A stretch of 64,000 bases of DNA from M3007 sp964646615 (GTDB taxonomy: Bacteria; Bacteroidota; Bacteroidia; Chitinophagales; Saprospiraceae): NCBI GenBank assembly GCA_964646615.1, contig CAZYEV010000054.1, positions 18,001-82,000 on the forward strand, written 5' to 3'. The first letter of the stretch is position 1. Every line of letters begins with the position of its first letter. The notes under the pieces were generated by a model that ran no database searches, was not told the DNA's origin, and saw only the letters and a list, made by a program, of their open reading frames with translations. The position numbers were made by a program, and so were the translations under genes. Below are positions 53,184 through 62,700 of the stretch, in pieces.

Positions 53184-53801
53184 TCAGCGGCCCACCGATG
53201 GCGCACTCTCGGACTGACGAAGGATAACCACCTGCCAGCCGGCTGCCTCTGCGATAAATCGGATGAGGTCAAACAACTTATTGGATTGCTCCTCGGCTTT
53301 TTGCATCAGATCGCTCTCCTGTGCTTTCTCTAAGATCTTCTTCTTGGCCTGTTGATTGATCCAAGTCAGATCCTGAGGGGAGAAACTCTGAAAAAGGCCC
53401 GTCGAGACGTCGTAGTAGTCCACCGTATGATCCACGCTCAAGATTTGCGGTTTGGGCAGGGGGCCAATGCGAAGGACTCGGGCGGCTGAGTCAGCCTCCA
53501 TCTGCACGTTGGACAGGTCGTAACCTACGGCGACGGTGGCCTGCACACGCACGAGCGCTTTTTTGTCCCATAGCCATGAAAAAGAGCCGCTGTACTCGTT
53601 GTAGCCGTAAACTTCGGAGAACTCGCCTTCAACCGTGGTTAGTTTGAAGACTTCGCGCACTTTCTCAAGTAGAACAGAGGCCTCTTCCTGAGGTTTTTCG
53701 ACGGATTTGGGAGCGAATAAGCGATAGGCCGCCCACCCGCCGCCCACAAAGGCGAGCGCTAAGGCCAACAGATAGAACCAGACTCGGGAGGATATTATCA
53801 T
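53184..53801 (-). CDS. DUF4230 domain-containing membrane-anchored protein
   Basis: 205 aa. An N-terminal membrane anchor (about 7-27) is followed by a DUF4230-like domain: LTTVEGEFSEVYGYNEY, KKALVRVQATVAVGYDLS, VLRIGPLPKPQILSVDHTVDYYD. The rest is a helical, charged region (WINQQAKKKILEKAQES) that may form a coiled coil. Function unknown; members are widespread in Bacteroidota and Firmicutes. It should expose its main domain outside the cytoplasmic membrane. Divergent from the CapA-family gene across 150 bp. Confidence 0.85.
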   Translation of the reverse strand: MIISSRVWFYLLALALAFVGGGWAAYRLFAPKSVEKPQEEASVLLEKVREVFKLTTVEGEFSEVYGYNEYSGSFSWLWDKKALVRVQATVAVGYDLSNVQMEADSAARVLRIGPLPKPQILSVDHTVDYYDVSTGLFQSFSPQDLTWINQQAKKKILEKAQESDLMQKAEEQSNKLFDLIRFIAEAAGWQVVILRQSESAPSVGR

Positions 53802-53951
53802 AGAAGCACCTAAATTGACAGGTAAAGTTCAGACATTTGACGCCGAGGAAGGTCGGGGCGTTGTTCCGAGGGCAAAGGTCTGTTCTCTGAGGCTCTTTCA
53901 GGCCACAATTTGTTTTATTTTTTCAAAAACAAAAACCAGCTTCGCACGGCC

Positions 53952-55052
53952 ATGTGCTTGCGTTTTCTTTCCGTTTTACTGCTCAGCTGGCTTGCTCTGA
54001 ATGCGCATGCGCAAACAGATACGCTGCGTCTGCTCTTTGCCGGCGATATTATGGGGCACTCCATGCAGATCAAGAGCGCCGAAGTGTCGCCGGGGGTTTA
54101 CGACTACCGCCCCTGTTTCCGCTACATCAGCCACACGCTCGAGCGGGCCGATATTGCCCTGGGCAATCTGGAATTGACGCTTCCCGGTCAGCCACCGTAC
54201 ACGGGCTATCCGATGTTTCGCAGCCCCGATGCCCTGGGAGTCGCCCTGCGCGAAGCGGGTTTCGATGTTCTGGTTACGGCCAACAACCACTCTAACGACG
54301 CACGCGGCAAAGGTGTAGTGAATACTATCGAAACGCTGCGCCGTCTGGGCTTCCAGCAGACCGGAACGTTCAAAAATCCGCGCGAACGCGACCTGTTTTA
54401 TCCACTCATGATATATCAAAAGGGCTTCAAAATAGCGCTGCTCAACTATACTTATGGCACGAACGGCATTCCGACCGACCCGCCGACGATTGTCAACATG
54501 CTTGACACGGCCCAAATGGCCGCCGACCTGGCTGAAGCACGCGCTCGAAAACCGCATTTCATCATCGCTTTTGTGCATTGGGGCAGCGAATACCAGACGG
54601 AGGAAAACGCCGGCCAGCGCCAGCTGGCGCATTTTCTCATCCGCAACGGCGCCGACCTCATCGTGGGCGCGCATCCGCACGTGGTGCAGCCCATCAAGGT
54701 AGAGACCGTTCCCCTACCCGACGGCTCCCGGCGTTCAGCGGTAGTGGCGTATTCACTGGGCAATTTCATTTCTAACCAGCAAAAAATCGGCACCGATGGC
54801 GGCATCCTGTTCGGTGTCGAATTGTTGCACCGCGAAGGCGTGCCGCGCGCCGAAGTGGGCCGTTACGGCTACGTGCCGGTATGGCGCTATGCGCACCGCG
54901 ACGCGCAGGGCAAGACGACTTTCTACGCACTACCGGCCGCCAAAGGCACGCCAGCAGACCTGCAGATGCCCCAGGATGCCATTCGCGCTATGGAGAACTT
55001 TTTGGAACGCACGCGGGTGCACCTGCGCGGCATAGAGGAATGGGGCTGGTAA
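53952..55052 (+). CDS. CapA family protein (PGA_cap metallophosphatase-like), secreted
   Basis: 366 aa from ATG 53952, which opens a signal peptide ending NAHAQ; the upstream TTG 53910 is less likely. Calcineurin-like fold motifs of the poly-gamma-glutamate CapA/PgsA group are clear: LLFAGDIMGH, LGNLELTLPG, VTANNHSND, VHWGSEYQ, GAHPHVVQP and SLGNFISNQ. In Bacillus, CapA takes part in poly-gamma-glutamate export, but most family members are uncharacterised. No capB or capC gene is nearby, so a PGA capsule should not be assumed. It converges on the histidine kinase gene with a 3-bp gap. Confidence 0.92.
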   Translation: MCLRFLSVLLLSWLALNAHAQTDTLRLLFAGDIMGHSMQIKSAEVSPGVYDYRPCFRYISHTLERADIALGNLELTLPGQPPYTGYPMFRSPDALGVALREAGFDVLVTANNHSNDARGKGVVNTIETLRRLGFQQTGTFKNPRERDLFYPLMIYQKGFKIALLNYTYGTNGIPTDPPTIVNMLDTAQMAADLAEARARKPHFIIAFVHWGSEYQTEENAGQRQLAHFLIRNGADLIVGAHPHVVQPIKVETVPLPDGSRRSAVVAYSLGNFISNQQKIGTDGGILFGVELLHREGVPRAEVGRYGYVPVWRYAHRDAQGKTTFYALPAAKGTPADLQMPQDAIRAMENFLERTRVHLRGIEEWGW

Positions 55053-55055
55053 ACA

Positions 55056-56252
55056 CTACGCCGAAGAGTGCCTGTACAGCGGGAGCCGAATGGTAAAAGT
55101 GGTACCCTTGCCTAATTCGGACGACTTGACGAAAATCTTACCGCCGTGATAGCGCTCTACGATGCGCTTGGAGAGCGACAGACCCAGCCCCCAGCCGCGT
55201 GTTTTGGTGGAGTATCCGGGTTTGAATATAGTTTTGAACTTGCTGGACGGGATGCCTTTACCCGTATCCGACACATCAATGCACACGGCGTGGGCTTCCT
55301 TTCGGACGGCGACAGAAATAACACCGGCGCCGCCTTCCATAGCGTCAATGGCGTTGCGCAGCAAGTTTTCCATCACCCAATCGAACAGCGGCGGATTGAT
55401 GTGCACTATCAGTGGCTCGTGTTGAGCCGGGTCAGGAAAGTCGAAGGTTACCTTGCGCGGTGCGCGGCGCTGCATATAATCGCGGCAGGCGGCTAATTCC
55501 TCGTAAAGGTTGACCGGATAAAGCTCAGGCTTGGAGCCGATTTTGGAGAAGCGGTCGGCGATGAGTTCCAGCCGATTAACGTCGTTTTGCAGTTCGGTCA
55601 GCATTTCCAGATTGACCGGATTGTCTTCATTGGTGGCTTTGAGGGCCTCTATCCAGCCGATAATGGCCGTGATAGGTGTTCCTAACTGGTGAGCAGTCTC
55701 TTTGGCCATGCCGAGCCAGACTAAGTTTTCCTCTGCACGACGGGCGGCGCTAAAGCCTAAGTATCCGAAAGCGATAAAAGCGGCGATGAGAAACAGCTGT
55801 ATGTAGGGATACAACCTGAGCAGGCTCAGCAGGTTGGAATGGCTGTAAATGACCAATTTATCAATATCGGGCGGCACGCGCACGGGTATGGTATCGGCGC
55901 CTTGTTCCACCATACGAGCCAGAGCCTGCTGCAGTTCCTGAGGCGAGAGCGAGTCGGAGGGGCTGATGTTGCGGTACAGCTCGATGCGCCGATATTCGTC
56001 GAGGACGATGACCGGTATGGTGTTGTTGTCGGAGATAATTCGCGCTGGAAGTGTCAGGTCGCAGCTCAAGTCCTGGTCTAAGCGGCTTATCTGGCGCATA
56101 GCCTCGGCAAATTGCGCGGCCTGTTGGCTTTCGCGTTTAACCAGCTGGTCGGCCAGGTGTTTGGTGTACAGCAGCGATATGATGACGATAGCTACCCCGC
56201 CTGCCGCCAGGTACCACTTCCACCTTGATTTTCGCGCGTAAATGTTCATCAT
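55056..56252 (-). CDS. Sensor histidine kinase (orphan)
   Basis: 398 aa from ATG 56252 (ATG 56249 is equivalent). TM1 (about 15-30) and TM2 (about 148-168) flank a periplasmic sensor region of about 115 residues without a recognised fold. The phosphorylated His is H188 in AKETAHQLGTPITAIIGW. HATPase_c shows the N box NLLRNAIDAM, G1 DTGKGIP and G2 GWGLGLSLSKRIVE. It autophosphorylates and passes phosphate to a response regulator, but none is encoded nearby. A near-match -7 element (CATTTTTG, 56267-56274 minus) lies 14 bases upstream of the start. Confidence 0.92.
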   Translation of the reverse strand: MMNIYARKSRWKWYLAAGGVAIVIISLLYTKHLADQLVKRESQQAAQFAEAMRQISRLDQDLSCDLTLPARIISDNNTIPVIVLDEYRRIELYRNISPSDSLSPQELQQALARMVEQGADTIPVRVPPDIDKLVIYSHSNLLSLLRLYPYIQLFLIAAFIAFGYLGFSAARRAEENLVWLGMAKETAHQLGTPITAIIGWIEALKATNEDNPVNLEMLTELQNDVNRLELIADRFSKIGSKPELYPVNLYEELAACRDYMQRRAPRKVTFDFPDPAQHEPLIVHINPPLFDWVMENLLRNAIDAMEGGAGVISVAVRKEAHAVCIDVSDTGKGIPSSKFKTIFKPGYSTKTRGWGLGLSLSKRIVERYHGGKIFVKSSELGKGTTFTIRLPLYRHSSA

Positions 56253-56456
56253 GTTCGATTGAGCGGCAAAAATGGGAAGATTTGTTGGCAGCAAAACGAA
56301 CAGCATGTATTGGCAAGTACGCTACAAGGCTACTGGACGGCAATGCCACGCCGGAACCGTATCCGTTAAAATTTTGTCAAGCGCCTTGTCTGCGCCCGAG
56401 TCAAGCCATAGCAAGCGCCTATCTTCGCCACTACAACTATAATAATTAGGTGTACG

Positions 56457-59003
56457 ATGAAGAATGCTTTTCAGGGCAGCTGGCTTTCTGTTACACGTCG
56501 TTGCGGTGTAGTGGCCGCGTTTTTATCTCTGAGTACGCTCGTCTCAGCACAATTATCCGGCATCGTGCGTGGAGAAGGTGGCGAGCCACTCCCGTATGCG
56601 ACCGTTTATGCGCGCAATACGACGAAGGGCACCGTGGCTAACGGCGAGGGCGAATATCGGCTGCCGTTGGAGCGCGGCGAATACGACATTGTGTTCCAGT
56701 ACATCGGCTACAAGCAGCACGTAGAGCGAGTGGTAATTGGCAGCAAGCCTGTAATTCTGAACGTACAGATGGAACCCGCCAGCTTAGAAATTGCAGAAGT
56801 AGTCATCTCAACCGAAGACCCTGCCTACGGCATCATGCGCAAGGCCATCGCCAAACGCGACTACTACAAGAACCGCACGCCTGACTACAGTTGCGATGTT
56901 TACATCAAGGGCTTTTACAAAATTTTAGACGCGCCCAAAAAAATCCTCGGCCAGGAAGTGGGCGACATGAACGGCATCTTAGACACCAACCGAACAGGGG
57001 TCATCTACCTGTCGGAGTCGGTATCGAAGCTGTATGTGCAGGGAAAGCCACCGCGCACAAAAGAAGTGATGGTTTCGAGTAAAGTCAGCGGCAACACCAA
57101 CGGCTACAGCGTCAACCGGGCCACACTGACGGAATTCAACCTCTACGAAGAACGCCTATCGTTGGATAGGGATATCCTCTCGCCCTTGGCCGACAACGCC
57201 TTTTCTTATTACAACTTCCGCCTGCTGGGCCGGCTGCGCGACGAAAACGGCTACGACATCTACAAGATCGAAGTGCAGCCCAAGCGCCCGGAGTCGCCTA
57301 CCTTTTTCGGCCACATCTACATTGCCGACGAATGGTGGAACCTCACTGGCGTGGACCTGAGCATCACGGGCAAAGCCATTCATCAGCCCATCCTGGATAC
57401 CATGTCCATCCGGCAGGAGTTTGTATTGGTGAACAAGCCCGATCAGTGGTGCCTGCTCAGCCAACACACAGGACTGACATTTGGCCTTTTGGGCTTTCGC
57501 TTCAGCGGGTTCTTTTTTGGCGTATTTTCCAACTACGACTTGCGTCCGCGCTTCGAGCCGGGCTTTTGGGGCCGCGAGCAATTTCGCGTAGAAGAAACAG
57601 CCACTCGCCGCGACAGCGCCTACTGGAACACCGTGCGCCCCGTACCGCTCACTGAAGAAGAGGAGCGCGACTACGTGCGCAAAGACAGTCTGGAGCAGAT
57701 TTGGGAGTCCAAGGAGTTCATGGACAGCCTCGACCGCGTGCGCAATCGTTTCAAAGTGCTGAGCCTGTTTACGGGCTACACCTGGCGTAATTCGTACAAA
57801 AAGCAAACCTTTACCTGGCCATCGCCCATTGAGGGGATACAATTCAACACGGTACAGGGCTGGGCGCTCGACGTACGCCCATCGTTTCGCCAAAGCGAAA
57901 GCCGGCGGCGCCGCTCGCGCTATTGGGAAGTGGGCAGTGTGCTCAACTACGGCTTTTCAGAGCAGCGCTTTCGCGGTAGTCTGCGCGCTTCGCGCAGGTT
58001 TGAGAGCATTTTTTATACCCAGGCCGAAATAAGCGGCGGGCTGGCCATAGAGCAATTCGACCGAAGCCAACCCATTAGCGTGTGGACAAACCAGATGTAC
58101 TCGCTGCTGGGCAACCTTAACTACATGAAGTTGTATGAAAAAACCTACCTGAGTGCTCAGGCCAGCCGTTACCTCTTTCCGGGGCTGCGTCTTCGGGCGG
58201 GCGCCGAATGGGCCGAGCGACGCGCCTTGCTCAATACCTCTGATTTCAGCTGGTACAAGGGCACACGCGAATATGCTTCCAACAGCCCTTTGCCCGTGGC
58301 AGCAAGCGAACCGGAGACACCTTTCTTCGACCTACACCACGTATTCCGCATAGATGTGCATGCACGCATCCGCTTTGGGCAGAAGTACAGCACCTATCCG
58401 GAGTTTCGCGTGTACTCCGGCTCCGATTGGCCCGACCTGACCTTTTCTTACGCGCAGGCCATACCCGGTATTGCCGGCAGCACCCTGCACTACCAACGCC
58501 TGCAGTTGGAAATCACCCACACCGACTGGAGCTGGGGACTGTTCGGCTATTTAGACGCCAGAATAGGCGCCGGCACCTTCCTGAACCGCCAGCGCATGGA
58601 ATTTGTGGATTACTTCCATCCGCGCGGCAACCAGACCATTTTTGGCCGACGCTCGGAATATCTGAACAGTTTTTTCCTGCTTCCCTACTACGAATATAGC
58701 ACCGACGGCACTTATGCCTACGCGCACCTGCGCCACCACTTCAACGGCTGGGTGCTGGAAAAAATCCCGCTGCTGCGCAAATTGGGCTGGCGCGAAGCCC
58801 TGAGTATCAATGCTTATTACGCCGATCGCTTTGCGGTGCAAGACTTGCGCCCCGAAACCCGCCTACCCTACTGGGAAGTCGGCTGGGGGTTCTACAACAT
58901 GGGCTTCAAGGCCTTCCGCCCCTTCCACATAGACGTAGCTGCCGGCTTTTTCGGCAACCAATATTACCGAACGGGGGTAGTCCTGGGTATGGATATTCGA
59001 TAA
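56457..59003 (+). CDS. DUF5686 outer membrane protein with carboxypeptidase-regulatory-like N-domain
   Basis: 848 aa. The signal peptide (1-32) ends at LVSAQ. A CarboxypepD_reg-like domain follows (about 33-118, SGIVRGEGGEPLPYATVYARN). The DUF5686 region shows AYGIMRKAIAKRDYYKNRTPDY, SCDVYIKGFYK, and later long stretches of alternating aromatic/polar residues consistent with a large outer-membrane barrel ending VVLGMDIR. Function unknown; widespread in Bacteroidota. ATG 56457 is preceded by TATCTTCG (56420-56427), a one-base departure from the -7 element. Divergent from the kinase gene. No clear terminator before the next promoter. Confidence 0.88.
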   Translation: MKNAFQGSWLSVTRRCGVVAAFLSLSTLVSAQLSGIVRGEGGEPLPYATVYARNTTKGTVANGEGEYRLPLERGEYDIVFQYIGYKQHVERVVIGSKPVILNVQMEPASLEIAEVVISTEDPAYGIMRKAIAKRDYYKNRTPDYSCDVYIKGFYKILDAPKKILGQEVGDMNGILDTNRTGVIYLSESVSKLYVQGKPPRTKEVMVSSKVSGNTNGYSVNRATLTEFNLYEERLSLDRDILSPLADNAFSYYNFRLLGRLRDENGYDIYKIEVQPKRPESPTFFGHIYIADEWWNLTGVDLSITGKAIHQPILDTMSIRQEFVLVNKPDQWCLLSQHTGLTFGLLGFRFSGFFFGVFSNYDLRPRFEPGFWGREQFRVEETATRRDSAYWNTVRPVPLTEEEERDYVRKDSLEQIWESKEFMDSLDRVRNRFKVLSLFTGYTWRNSYKKQTFTWPSPIEGIQFNTVQGWALDVRPSFRQSESRRRRSRYWEVGSVLNYGFSEQRFRGSLRASRRFESIFYTQAEISGGLAIEQFDRSQPISVWTNQMYSLLGNLNYMKLYEKTYLSAQASRYLFPGLRLRAGAEWAERRALLNTSDFSWYKGTREYASNSPLPVAASEPETPFFDLHHVFRIDVHARIRFGQKYSTYPEFRVYSGSDWPDLTFSYAQAIPGIAGSTLHYQRLQLEITHTDWSWGLFGYLDARIGAGTFLNRQRMEFVDYFHPRGNQTIFGRRSEYLNSFFLLPYYEYSTDGTYAYAHLRHHFNGWVLEKIPLLRKLGWREALSINAYYADRFAVQDLRPETRLPYWEVGWGFYNMGFKAFRPFHIDVAAGFFGNQYYRTGVVLGMDIR

Positions 59004-59049
59004 GGCCACTTCAAATGAAATTTTTTTTACGAAAATTTAGCAAGGGCAG

Positions 59050-59081
59050 TTGCGCGGCTTCCGACGAAACCCATAACTTTG
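59050..59081 (+). promoter_or_regulatory. Strong Bacteroidota promoter upstream of the leader unit
   Basis: TTG (59050-59052), 21 bases, TAACTTTG (59074-59081): both elements match at consensus spacing. Transcription should start near 59088. Confidence 0.7.
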
Positions 59082-59137
59082 CCGCAGTTTATACTCGTTT
59101 TTTTAATCCAAATTTCATCTACAAGTACAGTAATCTC

Positions 59138-59188
59138 ATGAAAAGAACTTCGGCAAGCGAGGTTTTGGCGAAACATTGCAGGCGCTAA
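59138..59188 (+). CDS. Leader micro-ORF (16 codons) ending inside a terminator stem
   Basis: ATG 59138 encodes MKRTSASEVLAKHCRR and stops at TAA 59186-59188, within the left arm of the terminator at 59181-59213. The context TAATCTC-ATG-AAAA resembles the starts of the two following genes (GTATCT-ATG-AAAA at 59251 and TTATCTC-ATG-AAAA at 59720). EVLAK resembles EKLAK near the N-terminus of the 59251 product. It may be a regulatory leader peptide or a decayed copy of a gene start. No amino acid is strongly over-represented, so classical amino-acid attenuation is not suggested. Confidence 0.35.
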   Translation: MKRTSASEVLAKHCRR

Positions 59189-59221
59189 ACGCCCCCTCGG
59201 GGCGTTTAGCGCCTATTTTTT
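59181..59221 (+). terminator. Very strong intrinsic terminator in the leader of the adhesin operon
   Basis: A perfect 15-bp stem (59181-59195 with 59199-59213) with a 3-nt loop is followed by TATTTTTTG. It lies between the promoter at 59050-59081 and the start codon at 59251. Confidence 0.92.
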
Positions 59222-59250
59222 GCATTTCATCACACAAATCCATAGTATCT

Positions 59251-59664
59251 ATGAAAAGTCTTTTGCGTGAAAAATTAGCGAAGGCGCTGGGTCTGGCGGC
59301 GTTCTTCTTGCTCATGGGCAGCAATGCGTCGCATGCCCAAACGGTCGGGCCGGCCATCCCGGACGTTCAGATCAACTGGGTGGCGCCCAACGAAGCCATG
59401 GACCGCCTGGGCCAGGCGATCGGTGCGCTGGAACAACAAGTGCAATCAGCCGGCCAAACGAGTCCGCTGGTGTACAAGTTGAAGTACTACAACACCGTGT
59501 TCATTTCCATTGAACAAGGTGTAGAAGTGCCTACAGCGGTGGATGCCAACTACGGGCTTTTTGTGCCTGGAGTGGCTGATGTGCCGGTGGAGTACCCCAA
59601 CGCTATTCCGCTTTCTACGTGGGCAACCTACCGCCAGGAGCTGACGCAGCTGCTGCAAAACTGA
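59251..59664 (+). CDS. Small secreted protein of unknown function (137 aa)
   Basis: 137 aa from ATG 59251; an upstream in-frame start at 59176 would begin before the terminator. The signal peptide (1-29) ends at NASHAQ. The mature part (about 108 aa) is mixed alpha/beta with few Cys, containing NEAMDRLGQAIGALEQQVQS, a likely helix, then YYNTVFISIEQGVEVPTAV. No family recognised and no sorting domain. It is followed after 55 bp by the giant protein gene with a similar start context, so the two probably form one operon. It may be a chaperone, partner or small surface subunit of that protein, but this is inference. Confidence 0.7.
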   Translation: MKSLLREKLAKALGLAAFFLLMGSNASHAQTVGPAIPDVQINWVAPNEAMDRLGQAIGALEQQVQSAGQTSPLVYKLKYYNTVFISIEQGVEVPTAVDANYGLFVPGVADVPVEYPNAIPLSTWATYRQELTQLLQN

Positions 59665-59719
59665 CGATTTCCCCGGTTCAAACCTCTTCTATCACTCTCA
59701 TTTTCAAATGACTTATCTC

Positions 59720-62700
59720 ATGAAAAAGTCTTTTACACGGAGCGTACTTTTATCGTTGGCCAGGCGCGTATCTGCCCAGCTGATGACGCTGGCGCTGGGC
59801 CTTTGGGGGACTCAGATGGCTCACGCCCAGTTGAATTACGTGGCTACAGCTTGTGCTGATCCCTACGTACAAATTGGCCAACAACCCGGCGCCACCTATT
59901 TAGGCAGCGGCGACGATGTGGTATTTGCCAACATTGCCTTACCATTTCCATTCACCCTTTACACCAGTACCTACACGACGGTCAACATCGGCACCAATGG
60001 TTTCATTGTTTTTCAGCCGGGTACCAACCGCGGTTTGGGCAATGCCAACCTGCCTACGGCAATAGCAGGTGCTGCCCTGTATCCCTTCTGGGATGACCTG
60101 GATGCCGATCCTTTGGTGGTGCCGGGTTCTGGGGTGTACACTCGGGTGGACGGTACAGCGCCTAACCGTGTTTTCACCATCGAATGGTGGCGAATCGGAC
60201 ACTTTAACATGGCAGCAGGCACTGGCGATATTACCTTCCAGGTTCGATTATTCGAAAATGGCAACCGCGTGCAATTCAAGTACTTAGATGTCCTTTTCGA
60301 CGGCCCGCACGTAACGTTTAACAACGGCCTGAGCGCCACCATCGGCCTGGAGGACGTAGTAGCCACGCCGCGCCCGTTCACTCTGGTGGGCTTTAATACA
60401 GCTTCCGTAAGCGACGGCCAGTGCATCGAGTTTGTTCTGCCCCAGGCCTGTAACCCCATTGCCGGCCCGACGCTGAACTTCAACACGACGCCAGGGTTGT
60501 GCTCGGCCAATGCTACCATCAATCTGCCGACGTTCAACCCGCCGGGATGTGCTAACGGTATAACTGTGGGTCTGCGTTACAGCGTCAACGGCGGCCCATT
60601 TGTCAACGTAACCTTGCCAGCTACGAGCGTCACCATCAACCTCCCGAGAGGTTCGAACGTCATCGTCTGGCAGACTTTCCTGATTTCCAACGGCGCCACG
60701 GCAGGCGTAGCGACCCAGACGGTTAACGTCATAGATAACGAGCCGCCTAAGCTCAATTGCCCGACGAACATCATCGTCAACCTCAACCCAGGTGAATGCT
60801 GCCGCAGTATCAGCTGGGCAGAACCCACTGCGACTGACAACTGCCCCTTCCTGCAAGGGCCGTTCCAGTTGAACACTATCAACTTAGGCGGTAATGCCGG
60901 TTCGGTGGGGGGGGTGGTGTTTTTTAACATCAACAATACCTCAGGCCAGCCGATTGTCATCACGAACTTCGGTATGAACATTTCGGCAGGCACAGTGGTC
61001 AACATCTACACCAAAGCCGGCACGCATGTAGGCTTCGAGACCAATGCAGCAGCCTGGACGCTTTCCGGCACAGCTGATGCCAACACGGGGCCTTTCTCCG
61101 GCCCGTTCCCGGGCAACGGCACGATAACGCCGGCCACAGTTACTACTCCGGCGGGGGGTCTCACACTCGGCCCGGGCTTGTGGGGTATCGCCCTGCATAC
61201 GCCGACGGCGCAACAGAACTACACCAACGGCAACGGCGCCAACCAGACCTATAGCGACGGCAATATCACGATCAACCTCGGCTCGGCAGCTAACACCCTA
61301 TGGGGTGCGCCATTCACGCCGCGTGTATGGAACGGCTTCGTGCGTTACCAGATCGGTGGCCCGGCTCAGGTTATTCAAACGGCAGGCCCGGCTAATGGCA
61401 GCTCGTTCTGCAAGGAAGCCAGCCCATTCACCATTCGCTATCAGGTAGCAGACGCCTCGGGCAATACGGCTATTTGCTCTTTTACTATCACGGTAAATCC
61501 TTTCCCCAATCCGGTCAACACACTGACCTGCAACAACAATGTGCAGATTTCGCTCAACGCCAACTGCTCGGCTTTCGTAAATGCCGATAAAGTGCTCGAA
61601 GGCGGCCCGTACAAATGCTATGATGACTACGTGGTGGAAGTGGACAAGACCTTGCCCTTCGGCAATGGCCCATGGATCCGCGTTAGCCAGGGCCCCAACT
61701 TCCCGGGCTTTGGCGCCCCCACGCCGCTGGGTCCAGACGACGTGGGCAAAACCTATCAGGTGCGTGTAACCGACCCGGCCACAGGTAACCGCTGCTGGGG
61801 CTACATTACCGTTGAGGACAAACTCCCGCCGACATTGAGCTGTCAGGAGGCTTTCGTTCCGTGCAACGATGCTACGAAAGATAGCGCTGAGCCCTTCGAG
61901 CCGTGCGCTGATCCATTAACTGTGTTGCCTGCTGCGCCATTGTTTACTATCAATACAGCTAATAATGGTAATGCCGTGGGTGGAATGGTATTCTTCAACA
62001 TCACGAACAATACCAGCCTGCCGCTGGAGATTACGGCCATTGGCATGAATATTTCAGGCCCTACTCAGGTTAATATTTATGCCCGCGCTGGTACCCACGT
62101 CGGTTTTGAAACTAATGCCGCTGCCTGGACGCTGGTAGGAACGGCAGACGGCACAACGGGGCCTTTCTCCGGCGCTTTCCCGGGTAACGGCACCATTACG
62201 CCCTGCCCACTGACGACGCCCATCACGCTACCGCCTGGCACCTTTGGTATCGGTCTGCATACCGTAAGTGCTTCTTCCAACTACACCAACGGTACTGGTG
62301 GTAACCAGACTTACACGGACGGCACGATCACGCTGAACTTAGGCTCTACCACCAACGCTTTCTTTGCCGCCCCGGTCTTTACGCCACGCGTGTGGAACGG
62401 CTTTGTGCAGTACAAAAAGAGCGTCCCGCCCACCTGCCTGCCTAACGGCCTGACACTCAATGTCAACGCCTTCAAAATTGCGCCGTTTACGTACCGCGTT
62501 CCGCGCGGTGCGGGTACACCGCTGATGGAGCCTTGCTCCGACGTAACGCTGACGTACACTGATATTGCCTCCGTGACGGAGCCTTGCTCCAGCCCCAATG
62601 TGCGTACCATCACGCGCCGCTGGGTAGCTCGCGATGCCAGTGGCAATTCTGCCAGCTGCACCCAGCGCGTCAACGTGTTGCGCCCAAAGTCCGCAGACCT

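Noticed and set aside
53952..55052. Poly-gamma-glutamate capsule synthesis inferred from the CapA-family gene
   Set aside because: No capB or capC gene nearby, and most family members have other or unknown roles.
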